A stretch of DNA of 64,000 nucleotides from Woeseiaceae bacterium (lineage in GTDB: Bacteria > Pseudomonadota > Gammaproteobacteria > Steroidobacterales > Woeseiaceae). The notes under the pieces are model-generated. The model saw only the letters and a program-made list of their open reading frames with translations. It ran no database searches and was not told where the DNA came from. Position 1 is the stretch's first letter. Every line of letters begins with the position of its first letter. The position numbers and the translations under genes are program-made. Below are positions 15,524-29,400 of the stretch, piece by piece. The stretch lies in assembly GCA_013043165.1 (NCBI GenBank), contig JABDOQ010000046.1, forward strand, positions 1 through 64,000. The letters are read 5' to 3'.

Positions 15524-15573
15524 GGGGACATTCTTAATTTAACGTATTAATACGTTAAATTAAGAATGTCCCC
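15524..15573. repeat. 50-bp perfect palindrome (REP/RAYT-type)
   Basis: Arms of 25 bp beginning GGGGACATTCTTAATTTAAC are exactly complementary with no spacer, the centre lying between 15548 and 15549. Palindromes beginning GGGGACA are familiar in Gammaproteobacteria next to, or mobilised by, REP-associated tyrosine transposases; no such transposase gene is in this window. The palindrome separates the aminotransferase start from the end of the DUF418 gene and could also act as a hairpin terminator. The DUF418 reading frame terminates inside it. Confidence 0.85.
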
Positions 15574-16987
15574 GTTGGTGTCGAGGAGCTTTCATCGGCT
15601 GGAGTTTTTCATACGTCAAACATCGCCACGCCCATTCCAATGGGCCGAATTGATATCGGCCAAGCCACCAACGCGAATAAAAAAATTGAAATATGATTAT
15701 TGCGACAACAAGTAACATTTGTGATGCTCGCGAGATCTCGCCAAATAGTCCACCGGCATATCCGTAGGAGATCGTGGTCAGAATCACCGAGTGCACAATA
15801 TAATTCGTCAAAGCCATTCTTCCCATTGGCGCAAAGCTACCCAATACTTTCGACCAACGCAGCGAGCCCAACAGCGTGATAATCAATCCCAGGTAGCCGG
15901 CCGCCATTGCGTATTGACCAAGAAAAAATAATGTTTCCCCCGTACCGCGCAGTACGAAAGACTGCTTGGCCGCAGGATGTTGTATGACCAGCAAAGCTGC
16001 GATGGTAAGGGCCAGCCCAAAACTCATGCCAATCCAGGCCATCGGTCGGAACAGATGGTCATATTCTCTGTGGTTCCTTACTATGCCGCTGGAGACAAAC
16101 CAAAAGCCCAACAGAAATACAGGCAACAAGACGAACACGGCAAGAACAGGGGTCAATAACAGCATGAAACCTGCATAACGAAGGCGAAATTCGGTGGCCC
16201 GCCAAAAAGAATCTTGAGTCAACGCGGCGAGTTCGATTTTTTCCTCTGCATTCCTCTTTCCTTTTCTTTCTGCGATTTCTCGTACTCTTTTCTCGATGCT
16301 TTGTTCTTCAGTTAGTTCGGCGCCCGGTTCCGTCGAATCTTGCGGTTCAGCGGGTTCAGACCGTGATGCCATCCGGGCTGCAACCATTTGAGCGATAGCC
16401 TGGTCGTCCTGCCACTGCTTCTCCAGTTTCGCATGGTCAAAACCCAGGGCAAATCCCGTTGCTGCCAGCGCTGACAGGACAAATGGAGCGGACAACCAGA
16501 TCAAAGCAATTCTCAACGTCGATCGTGGATTGTCAAATCTACTGAAATATTTCGTGCGTAACAGGTAGATCCATCCCATGAGCAGCAAACCGGCGAAAGC
16601 ATAGTCATGCAAAATGTCCCCGCCCCAAATGAAAATCATGTGCAGCATGCCGATGAGAAACAACACCAACATGCGTCGACGAAACCACGCAAAGAATGGT
16701 CTGCCAGCTTCCTTCGCACGAATTAGCATTACAGCGAAACCCATGCCGAACAGCAACGCGAACAGTTTGTAAAACTTCCCTTCAACGAAGCAACGTATCA
16801 GCCAACCGACCGCGTGATCCAGGCCGGTCAGGCTCTCATCAAAGTGGCCGATACCTGAAAAACTGCGGTGAAACCACTCGATATTCATCAAGAGAATACC
16901 GATTATCGCGATGCCCCTGAGAATATCCATCGCGTCGATACGCTCTGACCGCGTGACTGGATTCAGATCGATATTGTTTTTGGTCAT
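15560..16987 (-). CDS. DUF418 (YeiB-like) membrane protein
   Basis: This 475-residue inner-membrane protein starts with the family signature RIDAMDILRGIAIIGILLMNI and ends with the conserved DUF418 block (ALTNYIVHSVILTTISYGYAGGLFGE and FQFFYSRWWLGRYQFGPLEWAWRCLTY). About ten transmembrane helices are predicted. Between them lies an insertion of about 80 residues rich in Gln, Glu and Lys (near residues 205-290) that is charged and probably helical. DUF418 proteins have no settled function; transport or modification of envelope molecules has been suggested. The last residues and stop codon come from the adjacent palindrome. The ATG at 16987 matches the family start. Confidence 0.85.
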   Translation of the reverse strand: MTKNNIDLNPVTRSERIDAMDILRGIAIIGILLMNIEWFHRSFSGIGHFDESLTGLDHAVGWLIRCFVEGKFYKLFALLFGMGFAVMLIRAKEAGRPFFAWFRRRMLVLFLIGMLHMIFIWGGDILHDYAFAGLLLMGWIYLLRTKYFSRFDNPRSTLRIALIWLSAPFVLSALAATGFALGFDHAKLEKQWQDDQAIAQMVAARMASRSEPAEPQDSTEPGAELTEEQSIEKRVREIAERKGKRNAEEKIELAALTQDSFWRATEFRLRYAGFMLLLTPVLAVFVLLPVFLLGFWFVSSGIVRNHREYDHLFRPMAWIGMSFGLALTIAALLVIQHPAAKQSFVLRGTGETLFFLGQYAMAAGYLGLIITLLGSLRWSKVLGSFAPMGRMALTNYIVHSVILTTISYGYAGGLFGEISRASQMLLVVAIIIFQFFYSRWWLGRYQFGPLEWAWRCLTYEKLQPMKAPRHQRGHS

Positions 16988-17402
16988 GCCCGAAGTGTAG
17001 CGCAGCGCCGCTGGACGAACACTGAGAGCAACATCGCCAGTTGGAAGTGGCCCGCCACCATCTGTAATCGCCAACTGGGTGGGCACCGATGTTTTCATCT
17101 GTGTCGCCGCGCTTGTCGTCGGCGAGAGCACCAGAAACGATCAAAAACAAAGCGGGAAATACCGCGGCGTTTGCCGTGATCCGGGTGTATCCGAAAGGCA
17201 GCTTCGGCACCGCACGATCAGGATTATGGAAAAAGTGAGAAGCGGGTCACATCCTGGCCAAAAAACGACGACGATATGTGATGCAAATCGGCGTGATTTC
17301 CTCGGATTCTCAGTAACTTAAGCGTTCTCTCCCGACAGGGGGGGGAATCGATGCCAGCAAGCGAATGACAGGGCCCGCAGGTGGCTTTGCCCGGGCGCCT
17401 GA
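16988..17402. other. 415-bp non-coding region upstream of the giant surface-protein gene
   Basis: I accept no gene here. The part nearest the giant gene holds an uninterrupted run of eight G residues (17338-17345) and a GC-rich segment (about 17370-17400) that can fold as GGGCCCGCAG/GCCCGGGC stems, possibly a structured leader. No convincing sigma70 promoter is visible for the giant gene. I looked for a c-di-GMP riboswitch because of the nearby GGDEF gene and found no match to the known consensus. Confidence 0.5.
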
Positions 17403-20400
17403 TTGAGCTACCGACGGATTGAAACTGAGACCAGTCAATTGCCAATTTCGGCCGACAACAAGAGGCTCCTGACCCCGACAGCAAGGGTCCCATGGTGGCT
17501 GAGCGTTCTTCGTTCAGCGGCGATTGCCTTGTTTCTGTGCGGTGGAGCGGTGCCTTTGGCGAGCGCCGCGACTTTTACGGTTACGAAAACAGCCGACACC
17601 AATGACGGCACGTGTGACGCCGATTGTTCATTGCGTGAAGCGATCACTGCGGCAAACGCGCTGGGCGGATCGCACATGATTGCATTCAACGTTCCGTCGG
17701 GTGGCCTTACCGGTGGCGTTGCGGTTATCACTCTTGCTTCCGCACTGCCGCCTCTGACGCGTAACGGCATCACGATCGACGGTACGACGCAGACCAGTAA
17801 CCAGGGAAATACGAATCCATCGATCTTGGGTGCCGGCGGCACGGTCGGCGTCGATGGGCTGTTTTTGTCCCAGGTCGCTGGACCGGAAGTCGAAATCAGG
17901 GCTGGCGCAACGATTGCGAACGGTCTGCACATTCAAGCCAACAACGTCGTCGTTCGCGGGCTGGCCATACTCGGTTTCGGCGCCGCAAACGGGGAGGCCG
18001 CCATCCGTGTCGAGAACCTCAGCGCTCTTATCGAGAACAACGTGCTCGGCTCGACTGCGATCGCATTTAGCGATCCAGGCGTTGCGTTGCGCAACTACGC
18101 AGGCGTCGAATCGGTCGGTGGATCCAGCGGCACGATTCAGAATAATGTGATCGGCTTCGGCCACCGGGGAGTTTTTCTGACCACCGGCTCTTCCGGTTGG
18201 ACCATCAGCGGCAACGAGATCAGAGATAACGATCTGGCATCGACCGATGGCGATGGAATAGCGATCGCGGACTCATCAAGCAATACGATCGTAGGCAACC
18301 TGATCACCGGCTCATCCAGTCAAGGCCTGGTCGTTACGAACTCGAGCTCGAGTAACTTCGTCAACAACACCGTGATCGGCAACGGTGTTGGATCGACGAC
18401 GGCGGTAGGTCAATCGGCTGGCATTACGATGCGATCCACGGCGACTTCCACGACGATTGATCGTAATATCATTCAGTCGAACTACGGCGCTGGAATCCAG
18501 GTCAATGACGGCGCGACGGGCACGACCATAACGCGCAACTCTTTCGCCGATAACGGCACAATCCTCGCGAGAGATCTTTCGCTGCCGACTGACCAGATTG
18601 GTATCGACCTTAATGTGGCTGGCGATGATAATAATTTTGGTACTCCAAATTATTTTTCTGTCAATACCGGCGCGGACAGTCTCCTCGATTTTCCAATCCT
18701 CGAGTCAGCAATAATCTCTGCTGGCAACCTGACATTGACTGGCTGGTCGAAACCCGCTGCGACCATCGAATTATTCATCGCAAACGTCGACCCCTTTGGG
18801 TTCGGCGAAGGCGAAACGTTTGCCGGCACCTTTGTAGAGGGCTCGATTGTTGCCCCGGTCGATGCGGACCCGACTGTGACGCCCTACAGCGGTCTAATTA
18901 ACGGCCTGGACCAGGGAAGCGATACGACAAACCGCTTCAGTTTTACGGTGCCGCTGCCGGCTGGCGTTGCCGATGGAACATTTCTGACATCGACAGCATC
19001 CGTTGGTACCGATACGTCCGAATTCAGCGGCGTAGTTGCCGCCGTTGCCGCCTCAACGATTTCCGGTCGCGTATTCGAAGACGCCGATTTCGCCGGCATC
19101 GCTACAGACTACAATGCTGTCACTGACGACGTCGCGCTCGCCAATGTCGACGTCGAGCTCTACAGTGACGCCGACGCCTATATCAGTTCGACAACCACCG
19201 ATGGCAGCGGCAATTTCTCATTCGCGGGGATCGCCAACGGTACCTATAAGGTTAGAGCCCGCACGGCTACGATTGGCGACTCGAATACGCCTCCAAGCGG
19301 TGCGTTCAACGGCGCCTGTGGCATAACGGACCCTGTGAGCGGTCCTGGCTGCGTCGTCCCCGAGCTGACATGGGCCAATGGTGCCGCCGCTTATGGCGGC
19401 CAGTCTGCCACGGCGGACGACACCTCAACCAACAATAATGCCGGGCCAGGTGACACCTGGACCAGCGTCGTCATCGACACGGCCGACGTTGCAAACGTGA
19501 ACTTTGGCTTTGCCTACAACCTGATTGCCAATACCAACAACGCGGGGCAGGGCTCGCTGCGCCAGTTCGTCGACAACGCCAACGAGATTGGTAGCGCGGG
19601 CGGCACGACCGCGAATAGCAGTGAATTTCGCATTCCGCTGTCGGACCCGAACTACAATGCCGCTTTGGGTGCGCACACCATTACGCTATCAAGTGCGTTG
19701 CCGTTGATTACCGACAGTCAAACGGTCATAGACGGGCAGACCCAGACCGACAATGTCGGGAGCACGAACGCGGCAGACTTTACCCACCCCTTCTACGGCG
19801 CCGCCAAAACCGTCGGAACTGGCGTTGATGGTATTGCGGGTACGGGAGATGAATTCACTTTGTCTGCCTACCCGAATCCTGAAATCGAGATCAACGGTAA
19901 CGACGTTGGCTCCATATTCCGGTTGACCGCGGATGCAGGCGTCGTCAAACGCCTGGCGCTATACAACTCGTCACCGGGTGAAGCTGTACTCATCTCAGGC
20001 GGCAACGCAAACCTGGTTGAGGAAAACTACGTGGGCACTCGTGCAGATGGCAGCGACCCTGGTTTGGGGCTAAGGCTGCAGCATGGCCTTGAAATTACGG
20101 GTGGCTCGGGAATTATTCGCAACAATGTCGTCGCCTTTTCCGAGGCCGGCGGCAGTCTGCTCGCATCGACCGTTACGATCTCCGGCAATGACTACCTTTC
20201 AAACGCGCTACAAAGCGCGTCCGGCGACGCTGTGAGCACAGAAACATCAAGCGGACAGGCCATTGCCATCCGCGACAATCGATTCCACGACTCGTCGGCT
20301 TACGGTATTGAATCCTGGAATGCCCAGGGTCCGTTCACGATCGAGAACAACACGGTTTCGGACTCGGGCAATGGCGGTGGCCTGGAGATTGGTGGAATCC

Positions 20401-23400
20401 GAATCTTCGGCGCCAACAGTACGGTTCGCTACAACATAGTTACCGCATCGGTTGGTGCCGGCATCGTCATTGCACAAACCGGCGCATCCAATTCGCAAAA
20501 CTTGCTATCTCGAAACTCGACTTTCGCAAACGGCGGTCTCGGTATCGACATTGAAGCCACAGACTTCGTGTCTCCCGATGGCGACGGCGTTACACCGAAC
20601 AATGGCGCGATGGATGCGGGTTTGCCGAACAACGGAATGGACTACCCGGTCCTAACAGTGTCAACCCTGAGCGGCAGTACCCTGCACGTTGAGGGCTACG
20701 TAGGCACATCTGCTACCAGGATCGCAGCTGTACACACCTTGGAGTTCTACAAAGCGGCCGACGACGGCAACAACGATGGCGAGATCGAGCTGGGAGATAC
20801 ACTAAACGTCGCCCATGGTGAAGGACAGACCTACATAGATTCCTGCTCTACGGCAGCCACCGGCAATTTCATTTGCGATCTTACAGTTCCGGTTTCCGTA
20901 TCGCTGTCTGTCGGCGAAGACATAACAGGGATTGCCTACGATACAAATGGCAACACATCGGAATACGGCGCCATTTCAGCTGTTGCGAGTCCTGCTGTCG
21001 CTATATCGGGCACCATTTTCGAAGACATCGATGGCAACGTGCTGGACGGCGCCGAGACCATCGGTGATACGGCAAATCCTGTCGTCAGCGGCGTGGACGT
21101 CTATCTTTATCTTGACGATGGCGGCACACCGGGTCTACCCGATGCAACGGACACGGTCCAGAACGGTGGTGTACCCGTGGTGACAAATGGTTCCGGCGTT
21201 TTCACGTTTCCGGGTATTGCCGATGGAAGCTATTGGGCCGTCGTCGATTCCCGAACGGTCTCGCCAGCAGCCGGTGTTCATCCGTCATACCTGGCGACGA
21301 CGCCGTGGTCGGAACAGACCTATGGCCCCGATTTGGGCTGGTGTGCCGACGGTACGGGCGGCACCAGCGAGCGGGCTGGTCCCGGACCCTGTTTCGGCGG
21401 CGTCGATGGCGCCACCGCGGACGATGCGTCTGCGCTGACGACTTCCGAGCACATTGCACGCGTGGTGGTCTCGGGCGCCGCAGTCTCCAACGTCGACTTC
21501 GGTTTCAGCTATAACGTCGTTACCAACGTCGAGCCGGCTGGCAACGTCAGTCTTACGGCGAATACCTACCAGGGCTCGATTGATCAGTTCGTTCGCAACG
21601 CCAACTCCGTTAACGGTGCCAACGCCATGCGGTTTGTTCCCGCCGTGCCGACGAATGCGTCTGGCGGTGGGGGCGCATGGTGGCAGATCGACTACACGGG
21701 CAGCATCATCGGCGAGACAATCACCAATACACACGACGCCAATACCAGTATCAACGGAAGCGCCTTCGATCTGGCGGATGGAGTGGCCATTCGTAATACC
21801 AACCCGGGTAATCTCGGCGCCAATGCTGGCGGCGGCCTGACCGCCGGTGTCGACGACGTGGCGCTTCCGCAGGTGGCGCGCCCCGAACTCGAAATCATGC
21901 GCTCCGACCCGGCCGTTGGCGTCGCATTCTATTTCTACTCCAATAGCTCGACCGGCCAGGTTCCAGACAACTTCGCGGTTCGCGACGTCGCCACGTGGGG
22001 TTTTGTCGGCGGCGTTGGCATGACCGGAATTGCCGGCTTAAGACCGTCCGGCGTCGTGGTCGAGCGCAACGTTGTCGGTTCGGGCCCCGATGCTTTTTCC
22101 GATCCGGCAATACCAGGCACTTTACGCGGCGTCGCGCTTCTGAATACCGACGGTGCGACGATTCGCGACAACCTCATCGGCTTCGTTGACGCCAACGGCA
22201 TCACAGCCTCGGCCGTGACCGGCACAACCATCAGGGGTAACGAAATTCGCGAGGCGGCACAGGTTGATAACGTGGCTGACGGTATTAACTACGGCGCCAG
22301 CAGTACTACCGGAACCATCACTGCGAATCTTATCGCCGATGCCGGTGGCATGGGAATCGACGGTACCGCTTCAGGGAATATCGTGGCAAACAACACGGTT
22401 ACCGGATCGGGACAGCTTGGCGTTCAAACCGCGGGCATACGTCAAACGGGAAGCGCCAATACGATCCGCCGCAACGTCGTAACCGGAAGTGCCGGCCCCG
22501 GTATCATCGTGCCAGACACGGTCAACGCCATTTCGATCACCGAGAACCACTTCGGCAGCAATGGCTCGATCGCAATCGATTCGGTTGATGCGGGCGGCGA
22601 CACGGCTGTCGGTGATGGCGTAATGCTCAACGACGGTGGCGTCGACGCCGCCGACGGTAACGACGGCCTCGATTTTCCTGTCATCGACAGCGCCGTACTC
22701 AGCGGTGGCAATCTGACCGTCACCGGATTTGCTCGCGCCGGAGTAACGATCGAATTTTACGAGGCAGTCGCCGCTGCAAACGACAACAACGCTTCGGGCA
22801 ATCCGCATGGTGAAGGCGTCCTTTACCTGTTCACGTCGACCGAAGGCGTTGCGGACGCGGATGCGACGACCGGCGCATCCTATACTGACCCCGGTTATGG
22901 CACGGATCCGGACGTCAATCGATTCAGCTTTACGGTTCCCGCACCTGCCGCGCTTGCAGTCGGCGAAGACATCAGTGCTATCGCGAACCTGGCGGCGAAT
23001 GGTAGCTCCGAGTTCGGACCGAACTTTGCCGTTACCGGCGCACTCACCACGATCGCCGGCACAATCTTCGTCGATGAAGCCGGCGACGGCCTGGCCGATG
23101 GTCCGATCGGTCCCGCACCGAACGCTTTCGAAAGCGGGGCGCGCATCGAGCTTTTCCGGGCCGGGCCCGATGGCAATCCGGACGGCGGCGACGATACCTA
23201 TGTGACCTTCACGACCTCATCGGCCGTTGACGGCAGCTATACGTTCACGGGACTGTCGCCCGATACCTACTATGTAACCGTTGATTCCCAGGGTGTCGAC
23301 GACGGTCCATATAACGGGGCCTACACCGCCACCGACACCTGGGCCGAGCAAACCTATGGCCCGATCGGTGCGGCGAGTTTCGACGGTGTATCCACATGGA

Positions 23401-26400
23401 CGTATGCAGCATCGGCGGGAGCATTCTATGGCGGCGCCCGATGGGATGTATCCGACGATCACGTGCCGACAAATTCACTGCCGACGGGCGAACATATCGC
23501 GGCCGTAGACACGACTGGCGGCAATGTCAGTAACGTCGACTTCGGATTCAGCTTCAATGTAGTAACGACGACACGCGGCGGCAACGGTGCCCAGGATCCG
23601 GGTGCTGGCGCTGGCCAGCGCACGGTACAAGGCTCTCTGCGTCAATTCATTACAAACGCGAACGCCCAGTCCGGTGCAAACGCCATGCGGTTTGTGCCGG
23701 CTGCGCCGGCCAATGCGTCCCTGGGCGGCAATAGCTGGTGGCGTACCTCGATCACGGCGCAACTGCCGAACATTGAGGATGCTGCGACCACGATTGACGG
23801 CAGTGCTTACAACCCGGCCAACGGCGTCACGCCATTCAACACGAACACTGCCGCGATTGGCGCCGGCGCTGCCGTTGGCGTAGCGGGCACATTCAATACG
23901 CCGTTGCTGGATCCGGAGCTCGAGATCCAGGGTGACAACATCGTCAACAACGGTCTCTTTGTACTGGCGGGCGCCGACAATAGCGCCATTCGCAACCTTG
24001 CAATTACGTCGTTTGCCCAGGCAGGCATCAGGCCGGCCGGCTCAGCGCCGGATTTCCTCGATACTCTGGCGATCGAAAACAACGTCATCGGTACAAGTCC
24101 CGCGTCATTTGCCGACAACCCGGCCCTTTTCGTAGGGCGCGCCATCGTTGCAAGGGATCTCGACAACAGCACGATTCGCAACAACCTGATTGGCTGGACA
24201 GGCTGGGGCATCCAGTTCGATTTCGACAATGAAGATACGCTCATCGAAACGAATGAAATTCGCGGCGCCGATACCTGGGGATTGTACTTGCGCGGCGTCG
24301 CTTCAACGGGACAACAACCCGAGCGGCTAACGGTGCAGGGCAATCTCGTCGAAAATAATGGCAACGACGGTATTTATACGACCGAAAGCCTGAGCAATTT
24401 CGTCATTAATCAGAACTCGGTGCGGTCCAACGCGACCGGCATACGTCTTTGGGGTGCAAACAACAGCGTAACCGGCAACGTCATTACCGACAATGCGGGC
24501 ACCGGGCTGCTACTCACGGGAGACGGTTTGCCCAGCTATGCGGCACCCGCGGCCAACCTGATCTCGCAGAACATTTATGGCAACAATGGCCTGCTGGGCA
24601 TCGACCTGGTCGAGACCGGCACCGACCAGGACGGCGTCACGTTAAACGACAACGGCGATGTCGACCTGGGTGCGAACGAGTTGCTGAATTATCCGATCAT
24701 CGTATCGGCTCAGATTGCAGGCCCGGACCTGGTCGTCAGCGGGTTTGCGGCCGCGGGCAGCAATATCGAATTCTATATCGCGGACGCCGACCCGAGCGGA
24801 TTCGGCGAAGGCGTGACCTACCTGTTTAATGCGTTCGAAGGGTCCGGTGCAGACACGGATGCGACCTCTGGCAGCTACGGTCCGGGCCCCATCAACGGTC
24901 TTGCACAAGGTACCGATACGGCCAATCGCTTCACGTTTACCGTTCCGACACCAGGTGGAGTAGGTGTTGGCACCGATCTGACCGCCACCGGAACGATCGC
25001 GGGCGCTACGTCCGAATTCAGCGGCAGGACTACAGTCAGTAACGATTCGGACCTGGTTACAACCAAGGTGCTGGATCCGGGTACGCCCGGGCCGTTCGCC
25101 GAAGGAGACGCCGTCACCTATCTGCTAACGGTAACCAACACTGGCCCCGCCCAGGCGACAAACGTTACTGCCACCGATACCTATCCGGCCGAGCTGACGC
25201 TGGGCGTGCCCGTGCCAAGCGCACCGACCACCTACGATGCGGGGACGGGCGTCTGGACGATTGGCACTTTAAGCAGCGGCGCAAGTGCAACGCTGTCATT
25301 GCCGGGCACCATTAATGCTGGCACCGCAGGTGACGTGATAACCAATAATGTCACTGCTGCCAGCGGCGATCAGGCGGATCCGACCACAGTTGGCGATGAT
25401 TTGAGCGAAGCGTTCGCCGTGTTGCCATTTCTCAGCATCAATGACGTTGCTCAGATCGAAACAGACTCCGTTCCAGGCACGACAACGTTCACATTCACGG
25501 TAAGCATCAATCAGGCGATCGGTAACAACGTTACGTTCGACTTTGACACGGCGGATGGTACCGCCACCGTTGCCGACAGCGACTATGTCGCGATTTCGGG
25601 CGGAAGCGGGACAATCCTCGCGGGTGCTACTACGACAACGATCGATGTAACCGTCAACGGTGACGATGGCATCGAAGCGAATGAGACGTTTTTCGTCGAC
25701 ATCAGCAACGTTGTCGGTGCGGCCGTCACGGACGCGCAGGGCCAGGGTACGATCAACAACGACGACGGCGCCGCTACCGTCAGTATTGCTGCGACGACAA
25801 ACGGCGCAGAAAGCGGCCCTGTTGACGGGCTATTCACCGTCACGCAGAGCGCGACGACCATCAATGACACGGTCCTGACCTACGTGGTTGCCGGCAGTGC
25901 AACCAGCGCAAGCGACTACGCGGCACTCAGCGGAACGGTCACGATCCTGGGCGGCGCAACTACCGCGACAATCAGCGTGCCTGTGATTGACGATGCAATC
26001 GCCGAGGGCATCGACGAGACCGTCATAGTGACACTAAGCAGCATCAGCGCCAGCGATCCCGGTGTCAGCATCGCGGCGAGCCCGCTGGACACGGCATCGC
26101 TCACGATCGCCGACAATGACAGCGATCTCGTAACGACAAAATCCGTCAGCGACGTCGCACCGGTTGAAGGCGACTCGATTATTTACACGATTCTGGTGGC
26201 CAATAGTGCTGGTGTGCAGGCAACCAACGTAAGCCTGACCGATTTGCTGCCTGCCGGAGTCACTTACGTCAGCGACGACAGTGGCGGCAACTACGAAAGT
26301 ACAACCGGCGTGTGGAATATCGGCACACTTGATAGCGTTGCGCCAGGCAATGTCGCGACGTTGAATATCACGGCCACCGTTGATTTGGGTGCAGGCGCAT

Positions 26401-29400
26401 TGGCGCAGCCGATCACGAACACAACAACGGCGGCGACAGGCGATCAGCCGGATCCGGATACGGCTACCGACAATCTCACCGCAGATATCACGGTCAACTA
26501 CAACGCCAACCTCGTTACGACCAAGACCGTTGATAACGCGTCTCCGCAAGCCGGCGATACGATCATCTACACGCTCACCGTGGTTAACAACGGCCCGGCA
26601 CCGGCGAGCAATGTCAGTTTGGCTGATGTTCTTCCGGCGGGCGTAAGCTACCTCAGTGACGATAGTGCTGGTGCATACGACCCTGTTGCCGGCGCGTGGA
26701 CGATAGGCAGTATTGCGAACGGGGCGACCGCAGCGCTGAATATTTCGGCGATTGTTGACAACGGTGCCGGACTGTTGCCGCAGCCGATAACGAATACAAC
26801 GACGGCGGCTAGTGGTGATCAGACGGACGCCGATAACACAGGCGACGATCTGGCTGCGGATATCGTAGTCGACCTGATCGATCCGAACCTGATTCAGCTC
26901 AACAAAACAGTTGGCCGTGATCGTGCCAACGTCGGTGAAATCGTTGCCTACAGCGTCGAGATTCGAAACACGACAGGCAACGCGATCGCCGCCGTGCAAA
27001 TCAGCGATTCACCGGCGCGCGGCTTCAAATACGTGCCAGGCAGCGCGCAGCTGAACGGTATATCGATTGCCGATCCCGCCGGCGGCTTACCGATTGAGTT
27101 CGATACCGGGGTACTGCCCGGATTCGTTGATAGCGACGGCAGCGGCTCAGCGGACCCCGGCGAACCCGGCTACGCGATACTGAGCTACCGAATGGTTGCC
27201 GGCGCTGGCGTTGCGCCAGGAATCTGGACGAATACTGCGATCGCAACCGCCACTTGCGACGTGTGTTTCGTCTCGAATATTGCGACGGCGGATATCGAGA
27301 TTGTCCAGGACACTTTGTTTGATCTGGGTACGATCATCGGCAAGGTATTTTACGATGCCGATGGCGATGGCTGGCAGGACTCCGGGGAAGCAGGCATCGA
27401 AGCGGCGATGGTTGCACTGGACGACGGCACGTATGCGCTGACTGACAGATTCGGGCGCTACCATTTCCCGGCCGTGAAGCCCGGGCAGCGCTTGCTGAAG
27501 ATCAATCTGAACAGCCTTGCAGGTCGAGCAAGGGCCACCAGGGGCACGACTCGCATCGTAAACGTGACGCCCGGCCTAATGGCAAAAGCCAACTACGGCG
27601 TCGTTCTCGACACGGTCGATGCGGCTATCGGCGACGATGGCCATTTGGGCATCGCGGTGGATACAGAGACGATCCATCCTCCGCTGTTAATTAACGGCAG
27701 TACAGTCATGCCGAGTCTTCTCGTCAACGGAGAGCCGGTGGCATTGGCCTCGGCCGACGTGCGGCTTGGCAGGCAAAAGCTTCAGGACGTGGTCGAGTTA
27801 AGCGGTGGCCGATTAGCGCAACCTATCCGGTTCATCACCAACGTTGGTAGCGATGCTGAGGTCAGGCGATGGACGCTGAAAGTGTCGGGAACAAGCGACG
27901 AGACAGTGAAAAGCTGGAAAGGCAAAGGTGCCCCGCCCGAATTCATCGAGTGGGACGGCATGCGCAAAAACGGCAGGCTTATTCATGGCGGAGGCGTCTA
28001 CACCTATCACCTCGAGCTGAGTACCAGCGATGGCCAGACTGTGAGCAGCAGCCATCGCCTGTTCGGCGTCAATCGCAGCAATTCGATCTCGCTGAATCTG
28101 GCCGGTGGTGCATTCATTAGCGGTTCACACGCACTGACGAACGCCGCGAAAGGCCTGCTAAGCGATACAGCAGAAGCTATTCGTGCCTACCCCGACGAGA
28201 TCGTCGTAATCAGCGGTCATACGGATTCCGTTGGAACCGCCGAGAGCAATATGGCGCTCGCGGAGCGTCGAGCCCGGGCAGCGTACGACTACCTGCGTAA
28301 AGAAGAGAGTTTACCTGAGGAACAATTTGTCATTCAGGCATTCGGCGAAACCAGACCGATCGCAGGCAACGACACGGGCTGGGGTCGTGAGCTCAACCGG
28401 CGCGTTGAGATCTCTGGCGACCTCAACAGCATCGAGCGTGCAAAAAACTATGATCCGTATCGTCAGCCACCGGTTGTCAGGATCAACTCGAAAGAGATGG
28501 CCGTCGATGCCAGCGGTGCATTCCGTGGCAAAGTTGAGCTGGAACCTGCTGAAGAAACACTGAGAGTCCTTCTCGGCACATCCGGGGGAAGCAGCGTCGA
28601 AGCAACGGTGCGCCTGCCGACCCTCGAGATCATTTCGCCACAGGGACGGATCTCGGTACCGGTTAACAGTGACCGAGCTGACACCGCGCGCTTTGATAGC
28701 AGCGATGAGCGGACACTCCTGCACACTGAAGTACTCGGTCGAACCGAGCCTGAAAACACGATCGAGCTGAACGGCGAAGCACTCGATATTGACGATAATG
28801 GACTGTTCCTGACGACGCTGCCGCTACGTACAGGTGAAAATGTCTATGGCCTGGTGGTGCGAAATCCGACCGGAATACTCCGTATCGCAAACCTCAAGTT
28901 GACGCTCGATGAGGCCAACCTCGCTACGCCGGAGTTCTTCATCGAGCCGATTCCACAGCTAGCGCTGCAGCTGCCGCCGCCCGGCATTCCCATGACGAAT
29001 GCAAATCTGGTTGTTCCGGGGACGACGGTTCCGGGCAATCGTGTCTTCATTAACGATCGCGAAATCGAGGTGGGTGCGGACGGCAGCTTCTCAGCGATGG
29101 TTGCGCTCGAGCGAGGCGAGAATCTGTTTACCGCACGCGTCGTTGATGCGGACGGTCATTCGGGTGAAATCGAGCAGCGCTTCAGTTACAACGGCGATCC
29201 CTTGTTCTTTATGGCGCTAATCGATGGCACCGTTAGCAAACTCCAGACCAGCGGGAATCTCGCCGCAGCTGGAAAGGTCAAACGCGAAGAGACGATATCG
29301 GAGGGACGAATCGCGTATTACCTGAAAGGACACGTGCTTGGGAAATACCTGCTGACATCGGCTTTCGACAGCGGGCAACAGGAGTTCGGCAAGATCCTCT

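Noticed and set aside
17340-17402. Possible c-di-GMP riboswitch before the giant gene
   Set aside because: The segment folds into GC-rich stems but lacks the conserved bases of the class I or class II c-di-GMP aptamers.
26034-26999. A 321-residue open frame on the minus strand within the giant gene
   Set aside because: It is antisense to the continuous, domain-rich giant protein and its residues look like the reverse reading of DUF11 repeats; no start signal or family.
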